Source: Moritella sp. Urea-trap-13
GTDB taxonomy: Bacteria > Pseudomonadota > Gammaproteobacteria > Enterobacterales > Moritellaceae
DNA: 64,000 nt
NCBI RefSeq assembly: GCF_002836355.1
Contig: NZ_PJCA01000035.1
Coordinates: 1-64,000, forward strand
Reading direction: 5' to 3'
Below the pieces are notes generated by a model. It was not told the DNA's origin. It worked only from the letters and a program-made list of their open reading frames with translations, and searched no databases. This document shows positions 1 through 9,942 of the stretch, piece after piece; position 1 is the first letter of the stretch; each line of letters opens with the position of its first letter. Made by a program: the position numbers and the translations under genes.

Positions 1-2
1 CG

Positions 3-3000
3 ACGAGCGATACGGCGACCGTGACGGTAACAGATAGCGTGGACACCACCACCGCGACGTTAAGTGTTGATCACAGCAGTATCAATGAAGATGGCGCATT
101 ATTAACGTATACGGTGACCTTAGACAATGCAGCTAACAACGATGTGACCGTGACAACCACTCAAGGCGAAATTACCATTTATGCTAAAGGCAGTGTGCTT
201 AACGGGGTGACGCAGGATGGTCTTAGCGGTAGCCTAGTAATTATGGTGAACACGGATGATTCGAATAACAATATTGTTATCACTAATAGTATCTCGGACG
301 TTTCGGAAGCGCATGCCGGAGAAACCGGCAGTTATGAAAAACTGACCGCCGATACCGGAACTGTGAGCACGATAGTTGATATAACTCCCCCAATCGCCAT
401 AGACGATCCAATCCAAACAATCAGCGGCCTTAAAGGCGAATACTGGGGTTATAACGATAAAGCAGCTGGTCACAGCAATCTGAATAACTACCAACAAATA
501 CAAGATTACATTGCCGCAAATAAAGCTGAAATAAACTTTATTTCAACCGAAGTTGATTACCATAAAGGTGATAAAGATTTAGCTGATGATATTAACAGTG
601 ATGGTATCCCATCTAATTTGATTTCTTTCCTTAACGATGACGCAAGTAGTATTGAAGGTTCAAGTACTGAAGCCGCTACTGACGGTATTATTAAACTTTC
701 AGGTAAGCTGAATATTACCGAAGGTGGGAAGTTTAGTTTAAATCTTACTCATGATGACGGTTTTGTAGTGATCATTGACGGTAAGGAATATACCTATAAT
801 GGTAATACGTCATCGCAAACGACCCAATTCAACAATATTGCATTAGCGGCGGGTGAGCATACTGTTGAAGTTTACTATTGGGACCAAGGTGGTGCTTATG
901 TATTTGAAATGGAACTCAATGATAGTAACAATCAAAATGTCTGGGTAGAAGAGAATTTATCGCATAGCTCAAGTAGAGGTGTGATAGAGGTGAACGAAGG
1001 CGGTGATGTTGATATCGATATACTGGGTAATGATAGTGAGCAACAAGGCGTCACCATTACTATCGAGTCAGAGCCAGTGCATGGTGTTGTAACCATTAAT
1101 GATAATGGTACCGTTACTTATCAAGCAACTGGTAATTACAGCGGTAATGACAGCTTTACTTATACTTTAACAGATGCTGCAGGCAATGTTTCTAATGTCG
1201 CTACTGTGTCTATTGGTGTGCAGCCTGAAGCTGACCAGCCGATGCTTAGTATTGAGCTCGGGGATGTAGAATCAGGCACTATAACTACTAATATAGACAT
1301 GGATTATGATTATTATGCTGCGCTAAGTGATCATGAATTACCTGATAATATTATATTTTTCAATTCAGGTTCAAGTACTTCTGTAGATACAATTCGTGGG
1401 TATAAAAGTGATGATAAGCTGGTGTTTAATGGTAATTCGGGTGAAGCTGATATATTACCTTATGTTCATGACTCTAACTATATACTGATGAAGTTTAATG
1501 GCAAAAGTAGCTATATAAAAATCTCAGGTAGCAATGATGTCGAAGAACTTGTTTTTGACAACGGTATTTTCAATTATCAAAATGGAGTATTGACCAATAT
1601 CTCGGATCTTGAGCAAACTTCAGAGCAAGTCGAAGGTTATGAGATTGAACTTAACATCTCAGGTGCGGTAACCGATACTGACAGCAGTGAAGTCATTACA
1701 TCATATACCATTTCTGGTATTCCGAGTGATGCTTCATTAACAGCCGGAGAACTAAATAATGATGGCACTTGGACACTAACCCCCGCTGAAGCTGCAGATG
1801 TTAAAGTCATTGTTGAAACAGACTATCCTGCATTTGACGTTTCTGTTGTTGCAAATATTACAGACACTGCCGTGATAGACGGAGAGACAGTGACCAGTGA
1901 ACTGACTTCCGATCCTGTCGTTGTACCAGTATCTCCGCTTGCTATCGTCAATGTAGATCAAACTATCTCGGTGAATGATGACATGACGCCGGATACAAAC
2001 GTCATTATTGTGTTAGATATCTCTGGCAGCATGAAAGGGGACACCTTTACTGAAGCAACAAATGCGATTAAAGCATTGTTGGCTACGTACGATGATAAAA
2101 CTAATGCCAGTATCCAAATTATCGGTTTTGAATACAAGACAATAGCATCAGTATGGTTTAGTGGTGATGATATGTTGGGCGAGGCGAATAAGTTTATTGG
2201 TAAACTAAGTGCAGATGGTGGTACCAGCTATAAAGATGCACTTGAAAAAGTTATGTCTGAGTTTGAAAAGGGCATTACCAATGGTGATGTAGATCCTAGC
2301 GATCCAACTGATGTGTATTTCATTAGTGATGGCGCACCATCGGATGGTTATGGCGTGAAAGATGATGTTGAAGCTGATTGGATTGCATTCACAAAAAATT
2401 ACAACATTGATAATGTGTATACCGTAGGTATCGATGTTTCAACTAATGAGAAACAAGATGTTATTGATAATTTAACCCCTATCTCACTTGGTAACGCACC
2501 GATAATACTTGATGATCCTGCAGAGTTAACAAAAGTATTGCAGGATTCACTCAATGCTAATTATACGGGTAATTTCTTAGCCGGCGTGAGTGCAGCGCTC
2601 GATGCAGAAGTCGCATCAGTCACTATTAATGGTACTCGTTATAGTTTTGATGGTGAAAAAACGATTACTTGGGATAACCCAAATAATGCGCCAACGAGTA
2701 CAACTGATACTAGTGCAGCCATTGAAACTACGTATGGCATATTTGAAATTGATTTCGCAACGGGTAGCTATACGTTTATCCCTAATGATGTCGACCAAGA
2801 TCAAACTGAAATCATTGCAATCGAGCTGCGTGATGCAGAAGGTAATACTGTTGATGGTCAGCTTAATATAGAAATTAAAGATGTTGTTTCAGGAAATAAC
2901 GCTAACTCTAATATTGTTACTGATATTGACTCCAACCCTTATGTTTTAAGCGAGTTGATTGCTGATACCGAAACCCAAGCGGGACATAAATCCGCTAATA

Positions 3001-3569
3001 AATATAATGCTGGCGATACCGATGATTATATTTATGACAGTAGTCATAATGGTGTTAAAAGTAAATTAAATGGTGGTGACGGTGATGATTTACTATCTGG
3101 TTTGGGTAAGAATGATACGTTAAATGGTGAGGCGGGTAATGACATTTTACTCGGTGGTAATGATAACGATACTTTAAATGGTGGTACTGATAACGATATT
3201 CTTATCGGCGGCACAGGCAACGACATCCTCACTGGTGGTAGCGGTATTGATACCTTTGTTTGGTTAGACGGTACTGTGGCGGTTCCTGCAACTGATCTTA
3301 TTACTGATTTTAATATCCTCGAAGATAAAATAGATTTGAGCGATTTGCTGCAAGGTGTAAACTCGGATGACCTTGGTGATTACTTGGATCTCAGTTTTGG
3401 TAGTGATACAACGACGATCAGCATCCATGCTAAAGGAGACTCTTCTTCGGTTAGCCAAGTGATCATTCTGGATAATGTTGATTTAAGCGCTGCTTATCCT
3501 GATGTTGACTTTACAAGTACTGCAGGTATTAATAGTATATTGAATGATGTTGATGACATCTTAATTTAA
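3..3569 (+). CDS. lapA: Large RTX adhesin, LapA/BpfA type, 3' part (5' end outside window)
   Basis: The frame is open from the first bases, so this is the C-terminal 1188 residues of a longer protein; the GTG at 21 is internal. Domains in order: end of a bacterial Ig-like repeat array (to about residue 130), a PA14 domain (about 140-320, with the HDDGF metal-binding loop), a cadherin-like repeat (about 325-405), an unassigned beta-rich stretch (about 420-540), another Ig-like segment, a von Willebrand A domain (about 660-860; MIDAS motif DISGS near 670), glycine/aspartate RTX nonapeptides (about 1020-1080) and a C-terminal type I secretion signal. This layout matches the distal end of biofilm and ice-binding adhesins of marine bacteria. 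The secretion genes follow 31 bp downstream. The N-terminal retention module and LapG cleavage site lie upstream and are not visible. Ligand is unknown. Confidence 0.93.
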   Translation, partial: TSDTATVTVTDSVDTTTATLSVDHSSINEDGALLTYTVTLDNAANNDVTVTTTQGEITIYAKGSVLNGVTQDGLSGSLVIMVNTDDSNNNIVITNSISDVSEAHAGETGSYEKLTADTGTVSTIVDITPPIAIDDPIQTISGLKGEYWGYNDKAAGHSNLNNYQQIQDYIAANKAEINFISTEVDYHKGDKDLADDINSDGIPSNLISFLNDDASSIEGSSTEAATDGIIKLSGKLNITEGGKFSLNLTHDDGFVVIIDGKEYTYNGNTSSQTTQFNNIALAAGEHTVEVYYWDQGGAYVFEMELNDSNNQNVWVEENLSHSSSRGVIEVNEGGDVDIDILGNDSEQQGVTITIESEPVHGVVTINDNGTVTYQATGNYSGNDSFTYTLTDAAGNVSNVATVSIGVQPEADQPMLSIELGDVESGTITTNIDMDYDYYAALSDHELPDNIIFFNSGSSTSVDTIRGYKSDDKLVFNGNSGEADILPYVHDSNYILMKFNGKSSYIKISGSNDVEELVFDNGIFNYQNGVLTNISDLEQTSEQVEGYEIELNISGAVTDTDSSEVITSYTISGIPSDASLTAGELNNDGTWTLTPAEAADVKVIVETDYPAFDVSVVANITDTAVIDGETVTSELTSDPVVVPVSPLAIVNVDQTISVNDDMTPDTNVIIVLDISGSMKGDTFTEATNAIKALLATYDDKTNASIQIIGFEYKTIASVWFSGDDMLGEANKFIGKLSADGGTSYKDALEKVMSEFEKGITNGDVDPSDPTDVYFISDGAPSDGYGVKDDVEADWIAFTKNYNIDNVYTVGIDVSTNEKQDVIDNLTPISLGNAPIILDDPAELTKVLQDSLNANYTGNFLAGVSAALDAEVASVTINGTRYSFDGEKTITWDNPNNAPTSTTDTSAAIETTYGIFEIDFATGSYTFIPNDVDQDQTEIIAIELRDAEGNTVDGQLNIEIKDVVSGNNANSNIVTDIDSNPYVLSELIADTETQAGHKSANKYNAGDTDDYIYDSSHNGVKSKLNGGDGDDLLSGLGKNDTLNGEAGNDILLGGNDNDTLNGGTDNDILIGGTGNDILTGGSGIDTFVWLDGTVAVPATDLITDFNILEDKIDLSDLLQGVNSDDLGDYLDLSFGSDTTTISIHAKGDSSSVSQVIILDNVDLSAAYPDVDFTSTAGINSILNDVDDILI

Positions 3570-3600
3570 TAGCTGATTTTTTGAAATTTTAAGGGAATAA

Positions 3601-5787
3601 ATGGCAGTGCAGGTAGTAACGAATACAGCGTCAACATCACAGTGGGATATACACCCTTCTCAACGCATGATTGAGGATCCACTGCTGGATTGTTTAATTT
3701 TATTGACTGAACACTTTGGTAATCCGTGTTCGGGTGAAGCGTTGACAGCTGGTTTATCTATATCGGGTGCACATCTTTCACCTGAATTGGTACCTCAAGC
3801 GGCATCGCGAGCCGGACTCAGCGCTAAACTAAGTCAAAAAGGCTTGAATGAATTACCGCGCATGTTATTGCCGTGTATATTACTGCTAAAAGATCAAAAA
3901 GCTTGTGTGCTGCAAGAGTTAGATATTGCAGCGGACAAAGCGGTTATTTCCATGCCAGAAACCGGTGGTGAAGTGGTACTGGCTATCGCTGAGTTGGAAG
4001 CTATTTATGTGGGTTATTTGTTTTTAGTTAAGCAGCAATACCACGGTGACCGTGAATTTGATGTGCATTTACATGACACCAAAAAACACTGGTTATGGCA
4101 AACGGTTAAGTCTTCGAGTTCTATTTATCGTGACGTTATTATCGCCTCGGTATTAGTCAATTTATTTGCCTTAGTATCGCCACTATTTGTGATGAATGTG
4201 TACGACAAGGTAGTGCCTAACTTGGCTTTTGAGTCACTTTGGGTATTGGCGATTGGTGCAACAGTAGCTTATATCTTTGACTTCATCATGAAGCAATTAC
4301 GTGGTTATCTTATCGATGTAGCAGGGAAAAAAGTCGACTTAGAAACCTCCGCTAAACTGTTTGCCAAAGTCATCGGTATGCCATTAGAAAAACGGGCATC
4401 GAGTGTTGGTGGCATGGCCAAGCAACTCAGTGAATTTGATAGTGTGCGCGAATTTTTATCCTCTGCGACGATCACTGCGTTAGTTGATCTTCCTTTTGCT
4501 ATCTTGTTTATGATTATTATCTGGTTAGTCGCTGGTGACTTAGCCATGTTTTCGGTGATCGCAACCTTACTGATTATTGGTTATACCTTATTGATACAAC
4601 CGCGTTTACGTCATGCGATTGAAGAAGGCAACAAATTCTCCAGTTTACGTCATGGCCATTTAGTGGAAAGTTTATCGGTTCTTGAATTGATTAAAGCTAA
4701 CGGTGCTGAAGGTGTGGTACAACAAAGCTGGCAACAAATGCTCGGGCATATATCCACTTGGCAGCTAAAAGCGAAAGTGATCACTAACTCAGTAGCGAAT
4801 GTGGCGAGCTTGATTGTGCAAGTCTCTGTTATTGGCGTTGTTGTATTAGGGGTATATCGCGTTGCAGACAACGAGATCTCGATGGGTGCTATTATCGCAG
4901 CTGTGATGTTATCCAGTCGTGCAATTTCCCCAATGGCTAAAATAGCCTCGCTAATGACTCGTTCTAATCAAACCATCAGTGCCATGCGCCAGCTTGATGC
5001 GATCATGGAACAAGTTGATGAATTTGAAGATAAAGCCCACCTTGCTAGTCGCAGTAAACTGGAAGGTAAGATCGCCTTAGAACAATTAGGGTTTAACTAT
5101 CCTGACGTAGAGAAACCAAGCTTATACCCATTGTCTTTGCAGATTCAACCGGGTGAGAAAGTAGCGATTATTGGTCGTAATGGCTCGGGTAAAAGTACCT
5201 TAGCCAAATTATTATTAGGTTTATATCAACCCACTACGGGCAGTTTACAGTTTGATGGCATGAATCAACAGCAGATCCACCCCAGTGATCTACGCCGTAA
5301 TTTTGGTTATTTACCGCAAGATATCACCCTGTTTCACGGTACCATTAAAGAGAATATTTTGTTTGGTGCTAAGCAAGTCACTGAATACCAATTGATCCGA
5401 GCCGTGCAGTTTTCTGGGGTAAACATGTTTACTGATCTAGATTCACAAGGTCTGGATCAACAAGTCGGCGAGGGCGGTAAAGCCTTATCTCGCGGTCAAC
5501 GTCAGTCTATCGCCTTAGCACGAGCCATCTTAAATGATCCGCAGATTTTATTATTAGATGAACCTACGGCTAGCCTTGATGCGCGCTCGGAAAAACAATT
5601 TATTAACTCAATGCAGATCATTGCCAAAGATCGTACGTTATTATTAATTACCCATAAAATGCATTTATTACAGTTGGTTGACCGGATCATCGTATTGGAT
5701 AAAGGCCGGTTAGTGGCTGATGGCCCGAAAGCCATTATTCTCGAAAAATTGAAGAGTGGCGCTTTAGTTCCTGGTGCGACACAATGA
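3601..5787 (+). CDS. lapB: Type I secretion ABC transporter, LapB type
   Basis: Inner-membrane ATPase/permease that would export the upstream adhesin. 728 residues. It has an N-terminal C39-peptidase-like domain (about 20-140) without a recognisable catalytic Cys motif, so it probably binds the substrate rather than cutting it. A six-helix ABC membrane domain follows (about 155-440), then the nucleotide-binding domain: Walker A GRNGSGKST at 525-533, signature LSRGQRQ at 629-635, Walker B ILLLDEP at 649-655. The ATG follows an AAGGGA ribosome site. The stop overlaps the start of the next gene by 4 bp, so translation of the two is probably coupled. Length and domain order fit LapB/LssB-type exporters. 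Confidence 0.94.
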   Translation: MAVQVVTNTASTSQWDIHPSQRMIEDPLLDCLILLTEHFGNPCSGEALTAGLSISGAHLSPELVPQAASRAGLSAKLSQKGLNELPRMLLPCILLLKDQKACVLQELDIAADKAVISMPETGGEVVLAIAELEAIYVGYLFLVKQQYHGDREFDVHLHDTKKHWLWQTVKSSSSIYRDVIIASVLVNLFALVSPLFVMNVYDKVVPNLAFESLWVLAIGATVAYIFDFIMKQLRGYLIDVAGKKVDLETSAKLFAKVIGMPLEKRASSVGGMAKQLSEFDSVREFLSSATITALVDLPFAILFMIIIWLVAGDLAMFSVIATLLIIGYTLLIQPRLRHAIEEGNKFSSLRHGHLVESLSVLELIKANGAEGVVQQSWQQMLGHISTWQLKAKVITNSVANVASLIVQVSVIGVVVLGVYRVADNEISMGAIIAAVMLSSRAISPMAKIASLMTRSNQTISAMRQLDAIMEQVDEFEDKAHLASRSKLEGKIALEQLGFNYPDVEKPSLYPLSLQIQPGEKVAIIGRNGSGKSTLAKLLLGLYQPTTGSLQFDGMNQQQIHPSDLRRNFGYLPQDITLFHGTIKENILFGAKQVTEYQLIRAVQFSGVNMFTDLDSQGLDQQVGEGGKALSRGQRQSIALARAILNDPQILLLDEPTASLDARSEKQFINSMQIIAKDRTLLLITHKMHLLQLVDRIIVLDKGRLVADGPKAIILEKLKSGALVPGATQ

Positions 5788-7151
5788 AAATAAGTAAGCA
5801 AGATTTAGAGATGGCTGATGATGTTTATGGTGCGTTATTAACGCAAAGTCCCCGCATTCACCGATTAACCATATGGGCGGTTACCGCTTTCGTATTTAGT
5901 TTTATCGTATGGGCTTATTTTGCCAAGTTAGATCGTGTGACTACGGGTATGGGTAAAGTGGTTCCCTCTTCTCAAATCCAGATTATTCAAAGCTTAGATG
6001 GCGGTATTTTACAGGATTTATATGTACAAGAAGGCGCTTTAGTTACTAAAAACCAAGCGTTAGCACGGATTGACGATACCCGTTTTCGAGCAGACTTAGC
6101 GCAGCAACGTCAGGAAGTTGATAGTTTACGGGCCGATATTATTCGTTTACGCAGCGAATTAAGCAGTATCTTAGTGGCGGATGTGCCTAATTGGCAGTTG
6201 CAAATTAAGATCACTAAAACACCACTTATTTTCCCCGATGATCTACAGCAAAATTTACCTTATTTGGTTACCCGTCAGCAAGATGAATATCGGGCTAGAT
6301 TAGATAGTCTAACCAATCAGGTTGCCATTCAAGGGCAGCAGATCCAGCAGCGATTTGAAGAAACCAAAGAGCTAAAATCAAAAATTAAAACGTTAGAAAT
6401 TAGTTATAAATTTGCCTCGCGAGAACTCGCATTAACGCGACCATTAGCGAAAAAGTTTATCATTTCAGAGGTTGAATTACTTAAGTTAGAGCGCAGCGTC
6501 AATAGTATTAAAGGTGAGTTAAATTCGATTCGTTTAATGGTACCAAAACTAGAGTCAGCGATGGCAGAAGCAGTATTAAAACGTCGAGAAGCGGTACTGA
6601 ACTACCGCGCCGATGCGCGTGCCCAGCTTAATGAATTACAAAGTAAATTTTCTCGCATTACAGAAGCTAAGGTCGGTGCAGAAGATAAGGTCAATAAAGC
6701 CCTAATCGTCTCACCTGTAGTCGGTACAATTAAAACAATACATATTAGGACATTGGGCGGTGTAATACAGCCTGGTCAAGCATTATTAGAGATAGTACCA
6801 ACAGAAGATAAATTATTAATTGAAGCCAAGATTAAACCTAAGGATATTGCCTTTGTCCATTTAGGATTAACGGCTGTGGTGAAAATAACCGCTTATGATT
6901 TCACTCGCTATGGTGGTTTAAAAGGTGTGGTTGAACACATCAGTGCAGATACAACTCAAGATGAAGACGGTAATAGTTTTTATATTATTCGGGTTCGAAC
7001 AGATATTTCAGATATTCAGGGCAATCATGACATGCCGATTATTCCCGGGATGATGACGTCAGTTGATGTCATCATCGGTAAACGAACAGTACTTGAGTAC
7101 ATATTAAATCCAGTGTTGAGAGCCAAAGCGATGGCGCTCAGGGAGCTTTAA
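5784..7151 (+). CDS. lapC: Type I secretion membrane fusion protein, HlyD/LapC type
   Basis: Periplasmic adaptor joining the ABC exporter to the outer-membrane channel. 455 residues: short cytoplasmic N-terminus, one transmembrane helix (about 26-46), a lipoyl/biotinyl-like half-motif, long coiled-coil arms (about 95-300, rich in Glu/Lys/Gln/Arg), then the second lipoyl half and a beta-barrel domain (about 310-440) with the family's typical PVVGTIKTIHIRTLGGVIQPGQ-like segment. Start overlaps the lapB stop (ATGA). It is part of the same transcription unit and has the usual HlyD length. Confidence 0.93.
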   Translation: MKISKQDLEMADDVYGALLTQSPRIHRLTIWAVTAFVFSFIVWAYFAKLDRVTTGMGKVVPSSQIQIIQSLDGGILQDLYVQEGALVTKNQALARIDDTRFRADLAQQRQEVDSLRADIIRLRSELSSILVADVPNWQLQIKITKTPLIFPDDLQQNLPYLVTRQQDEYRARLDSLTNQVAIQGQQIQQRFEETKELKSKIKTLEISYKFASRELALTRPLAKKFIISEVELLKLERSVNSIKGELNSIRLMVPKLESAMAEAVLKRREAVLNYRADARAQLNELQSKFSRITEAKVGAEDKVNKALIVSPVVGTIKTIHIRTLGGVIQPGQALLEIVPTEDKLLIEAKIKPKDIAFVHLGLTAVVKITAYDFTRYGGLKGVVEHISADTTQDEDGNSFYIIRVRTDISDIQGNHDMPIIPGMMTSVDVIIGKRTVLEYILNPVLRAKAMALREL

Positions 7152-7185
7152 ATTGCACATGAATACATATAACAAGGAAAAAAAA

Positions 7186-8577
7186 ATGCTAATCAGCGAC
7201 TCTTTTTGTCAGCCGAAATTATTCACTAAAGGGTTACTTTACCCTGCACTGATGTGCTCTGTGATTGGCTGGTCTACAGCTGTTAATGCCCAGTCTGTAG
7301 AGGAAGCTGTCGCGATGACGTTAAGTAGTCATCCAGATATTCGCATTGCCTTCACTAAATTCAAAGTGCGTGAAGAACAAGTGCAGCAAGCTGAATCGGG
7401 CTATTTACCGAGTATTAATATGACTGGGGGTTATGGTTATGAATATACCAATAGCCCAGGGACACGCGCAAGTGGAGATGAGACTGAGGATCTAAATCGC
7501 GGTGAGTTTGGGATGAGCCTTAAGCAAAGCTTATTTAGTGGTTTTCAAACCAGCAGTGATATTAGCCGCACTAGTTATGCGACTAGCGCTGAACAGTGGC
7601 GTTTATTCGGTACCGCTGAAGATGTCGCGTTAGATGTCGCTAAAGTGTATACCAACCTGCTAAATAGTCAGAGTATTCTGGAGTTATCTGAGCGTAACTT
7701 ATCGACACATAAGACTATTTTTGGGCAGATCCAAGAACGTACCAATTCGGGTCTTGGTAGTATTGCCGATTTATCTCAAATTACTGGTCGATTGGCGCGT
7801 GCGCAATCAAATGTCATTTCAGCAAAAAATAATTATTTAGACAGCCAAGCACAATTCATTAGAGTGACAGACCAGCAGCCTGATAATTTGGTCATTCCAA
7901 TTCCAGATGTAGCGTTGTTGCCAACAGATCGACAAATCGGATTACGCGATGCACTGGTTAATCATCCGGTGGTTAAATCATCGAACAACGATATTACCTC
8001 GGCGCGCTATCAGCATGATGCCGCCAAATCGAATTACTATCCGAAAGTGACATTTGAAGTGGACGCTAACTTTAATAACGACCTTGACGGTGTCGATGGT
8101 AATGGTGTTGGCGGACATAGTAATGATGTGACAGCGATGGTGCGTTTTTCTTACAATTTGTATGCCGGCGGCAAAGACAAAGCGTTAGCGAAAGAGACTG
8201 CATATAAGATCACAGAAGCGAGTGAAATTAATCGCAGCGTGCATCGTCAAATCACCGAAGGTTTTACCTTAGCTTGGAATGCACATGAGCTACTGGGCTT
8301 ACAGATGCAGTATATCAAAGAGCACGTCATTGCCTCGAAAGACTCACAAGCGGCTTATGAACAACAGTTTAAACTGGGGCAACGTAGCTTACTGGATCTA
8401 CTCGATACCGAAAATGAGTTATTTGAAGCACGTAAAGAATTCGTTGATGCTGAATTTAGTGAGATTATCACTCAGTATCGATTATTAAACGCGACCGGCC
8501 AATTGTTGGATTCGTTAAGGGTGACGCGACCGACTGTTTGGCAAGGTGAACATCAATACGCGGGAGGCGTTGAGTAA
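7186..8577 (+). CDS. lapE: TolC-family outer-membrane channel, LapE type
   Basis: Outer-membrane efflux channel completing the type I secretion apparatus. I chose ATG 7186 because AAGGA lies 8-12 bases upstream and a clean signal peptide follows (MLISDSF... to the VNAQ cleavage site). A longer reading from TTG 7153 adds 11 residues with no leader character. 463 residues with two repeats of the OEP fold, heptad-rich helices, and strand motifs such as FSYNLYAGGKDKA. The end overlaps the next gene by one base. It could in principle serve other exporters, but the position points to the Lap substrate. Confidence 0.92.
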   Translation: MLISDSFCQPKLFTKGLLYPALMCSVIGWSTAVNAQSVEEAVAMTLSSHPDIRIAFTKFKVREEQVQQAESGYLPSINMTGGYGYEYTNSPGTRASGDETEDLNRGEFGMSLKQSLFSGFQTSSDISRTSYATSAEQWRLFGTAEDVALDVAKVYTNLLNSQSILELSERNLSTHKTIFGQIQERTNSGLGSIADLSQITGRLARAQSNVISAKNNYLDSQAQFIRVTDQQPDNLVIPIPDVALLPTDRQIGLRDALVNHPVVKSSNNDITSARYQHDAAKSNYYPKVTFEVDANFNNDLDGVDGNGVGGHSNDVTAMVRFSYNLYAGGKDKALAKETAYKITEASEINRSVHRQITEGFTLAWNAHELLGLQMQYIKEHVIASKDSQAAYEQQFKLGQRSLLDLLDTENELFEARKEFVDAEFSEIITQYRLLNATGQLLDSLRVTRPTVWQGEHQYAGGVE

Positions 8578-9221
8578 TGAAATTATTAAGCATTTTTTTA
8601 ATGAGTTTCCTGCTATTAGGCTGTGAAACTATCGCTGAGTTACAAGCAAAAGCCGCGGCGCCATCGACGCCGACAGTAACCATCGCTATGCCAGAACAAC
8701 AGCAACAAGAAAATGATTTAAGTGATGATGACGCCGATGGGGTGATTACTTATCGTGAGCAGTGCTTAAATTCAGTGCTGGGTTCACAGGTCAATAATAG
8801 CGGCTGTGGTGGTGACACGGTTAATACCGTGAGACAAGAATTAAATGTTAATTTTGGTAATAATTCAGCAGTTATCTCTGCACGTTACTTCGCTGATATT
8901 AAAGGCCTTGCCGACTTTATGACCCGCTACCCCGACTTAGATGTGATTATTGAAGGACATTCGAGTAAGCAGGGTAGTGCGGCGTTAAACATGGATTTAT
9001 CCCAGCGCAGAGCGCAAGCGGTGATGGACCTGTTGATTAATAAATTTGGTATCACCACGTCACGCGTATCGGCGATAGGTTATGGTTTTGAACGGTTACT
9101 CGATGAAGGCAATAGTAAGTCAGCGCATAAACGTAATCGTCGGATCGTCGCGGAGTTAAGTGGTGAAAATTTAACTCAAGATATGAAATGGACGATTTAC
9201 AGTGTTGATAAAACGCTTTAG
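8577..9221 (+). CDS. OmpA-family peptidoglycan-binding lipoprotein in the lap operon
   Basis: 214 residues. The N-terminus MKLLSIFLMSFLLLGC is a lipoprotein signal with an LLLGC lipobox (Cys16). An acidic linker with a DDDADG calcium-type stretch and a Cys pair (about 60-78) leads to a C-terminal OmpA domain (about 95-200) that keeps the peptidoglycan-contacting pattern (EGHSS, LSQRRAQAV, GYG, NRRI). The start overlaps the lapE stop by one base (TAATG). OmpA-type lipoproteins of this kind accompany Lap-type secretion loci, and the likely role is anchoring the channel or the adhesin to the wall. That role is inference from position. Confidence 0.88.
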   Translation: MKLLSIFLMSFLLLGCETIAELQAKAAAPSTPTVTIAMPEQQQQENDLSDDDADGVITYREQCLNSVLGSQVNNSGCGGDTVNTVRQELNVNFGNNSAVISARYFADIKGLADFMTRYPDLDVIIEGHSSKQGSAALNMDLSQRRAQAVMDLLINKFGITTSRVSAIGYGFERLLDEGNSKSAHKRNRRIVAELSGENLTQDMKWTIYSVDKTL

Positions 9222-9253
9222 TCGTCGCTGTCATTAGTATTTTTCACCTTGGG

Positions 9254-9937
9254 ATGGATCCTATTCGACTCGTTAAATTAACAGTTACCTTGATGTTATT
9301 ACTGGTATTTGGTTTACCTGCTAAATCGGTACCTAAACTTAATAACCAAAAAATTGTAGCTGCACTTAGTGATAATTATGGCCAACGAGCCGCGCTGCGA
9401 GGTCGTGCTTGGTTGACTATTATGGCGAATGCGGAGGGGGCTTCTACTGCGGAAAAATTGAGTAAGATAAATAGTTTTTTTAATCAATTACAGTTTATTG
9501 ACGACAGTAAATTGTGGGGGGTTGAAAACTATTGGGCCACACCGATCGAGTTTATTGGGGTCAACGGTGGTGACTGTGAAGACTTTGCAATCGCTAAATA
9601 TTTTAGTTTATTAGAGCTGGGTATTGACGACGAAAAGATGCGCATCACTATGGTTAAGTCATTAACGCTGAACCAATATCATATGGTGGTTGCCTATTAT
9701 CCAACACCTGGGGCTGTACCACTGATTTTGGATAATATTGATGGTGAGATAAAACCCGCAGATCAACGCAATGATCTGCTGCCAGTATACAGTTTTAACG
9801 GTAAAAAATTATGGCTAAATAAAGAAAAAGGCCAAGGGGTTTTGGCCGGTAAATCACAACGTTTAAAACGTTGGAGTAATTTAAATCAGCGCATGGGCTT
9901 GTTAAACCTTAAACAAGCCAAGCTGAGTTTGGAGTAA
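9254..9937 (+). CDS. lapG: Periplasmic transglutaminase-like cysteine protease, LapG type
   Basis: Known LapG proteins cut the N-terminal anchor of LapA and release the adhesin when c-di-GMP is low. 227 residues, with an export signal at the N-terminus (hydrophobic about 8-20). The catalytic triad of the family is visible: Cys108 in GGDCEDF, His143 in QYHMVV, Asp160 in LILDNI. It lies between the OmpA lipoprotein and lapD and ends 5 bp before lapD. The presence of the triad and of lapD next door makes the assignment firm. The substrate site lies outside this window. Confidence 0.94.
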   Translation: MDPIRLVKLTVTLMLLLVFGLPAKSVPKLNNQKIVAALSDNYGQRAALRGRAWLTIMANAEGASTAEKLSKINSFFNQLQFIDDSKLWGVENYWATPIEFIGVNGGDCEDFAIAKYFSLLELGIDDEKMRITMVKSLTLNQYHMVVAYYPTPGAVPLILDNIDGEIKPADQRNDLLPVYSFNGKKLWLNKEKGQGVLAGKSQRLKRWSNLNQRMGLLNLKQAKLSLE

Positions 9938-9942
9938 TATGA

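Noticed and set aside
3601-4050. Active C39 peptidase at the LapB N-terminus
   Set aside because: The catalytic Cys motif of C39 proteases is not present, as in other LapB-type exporters whose substrate is cut by LapG instead.
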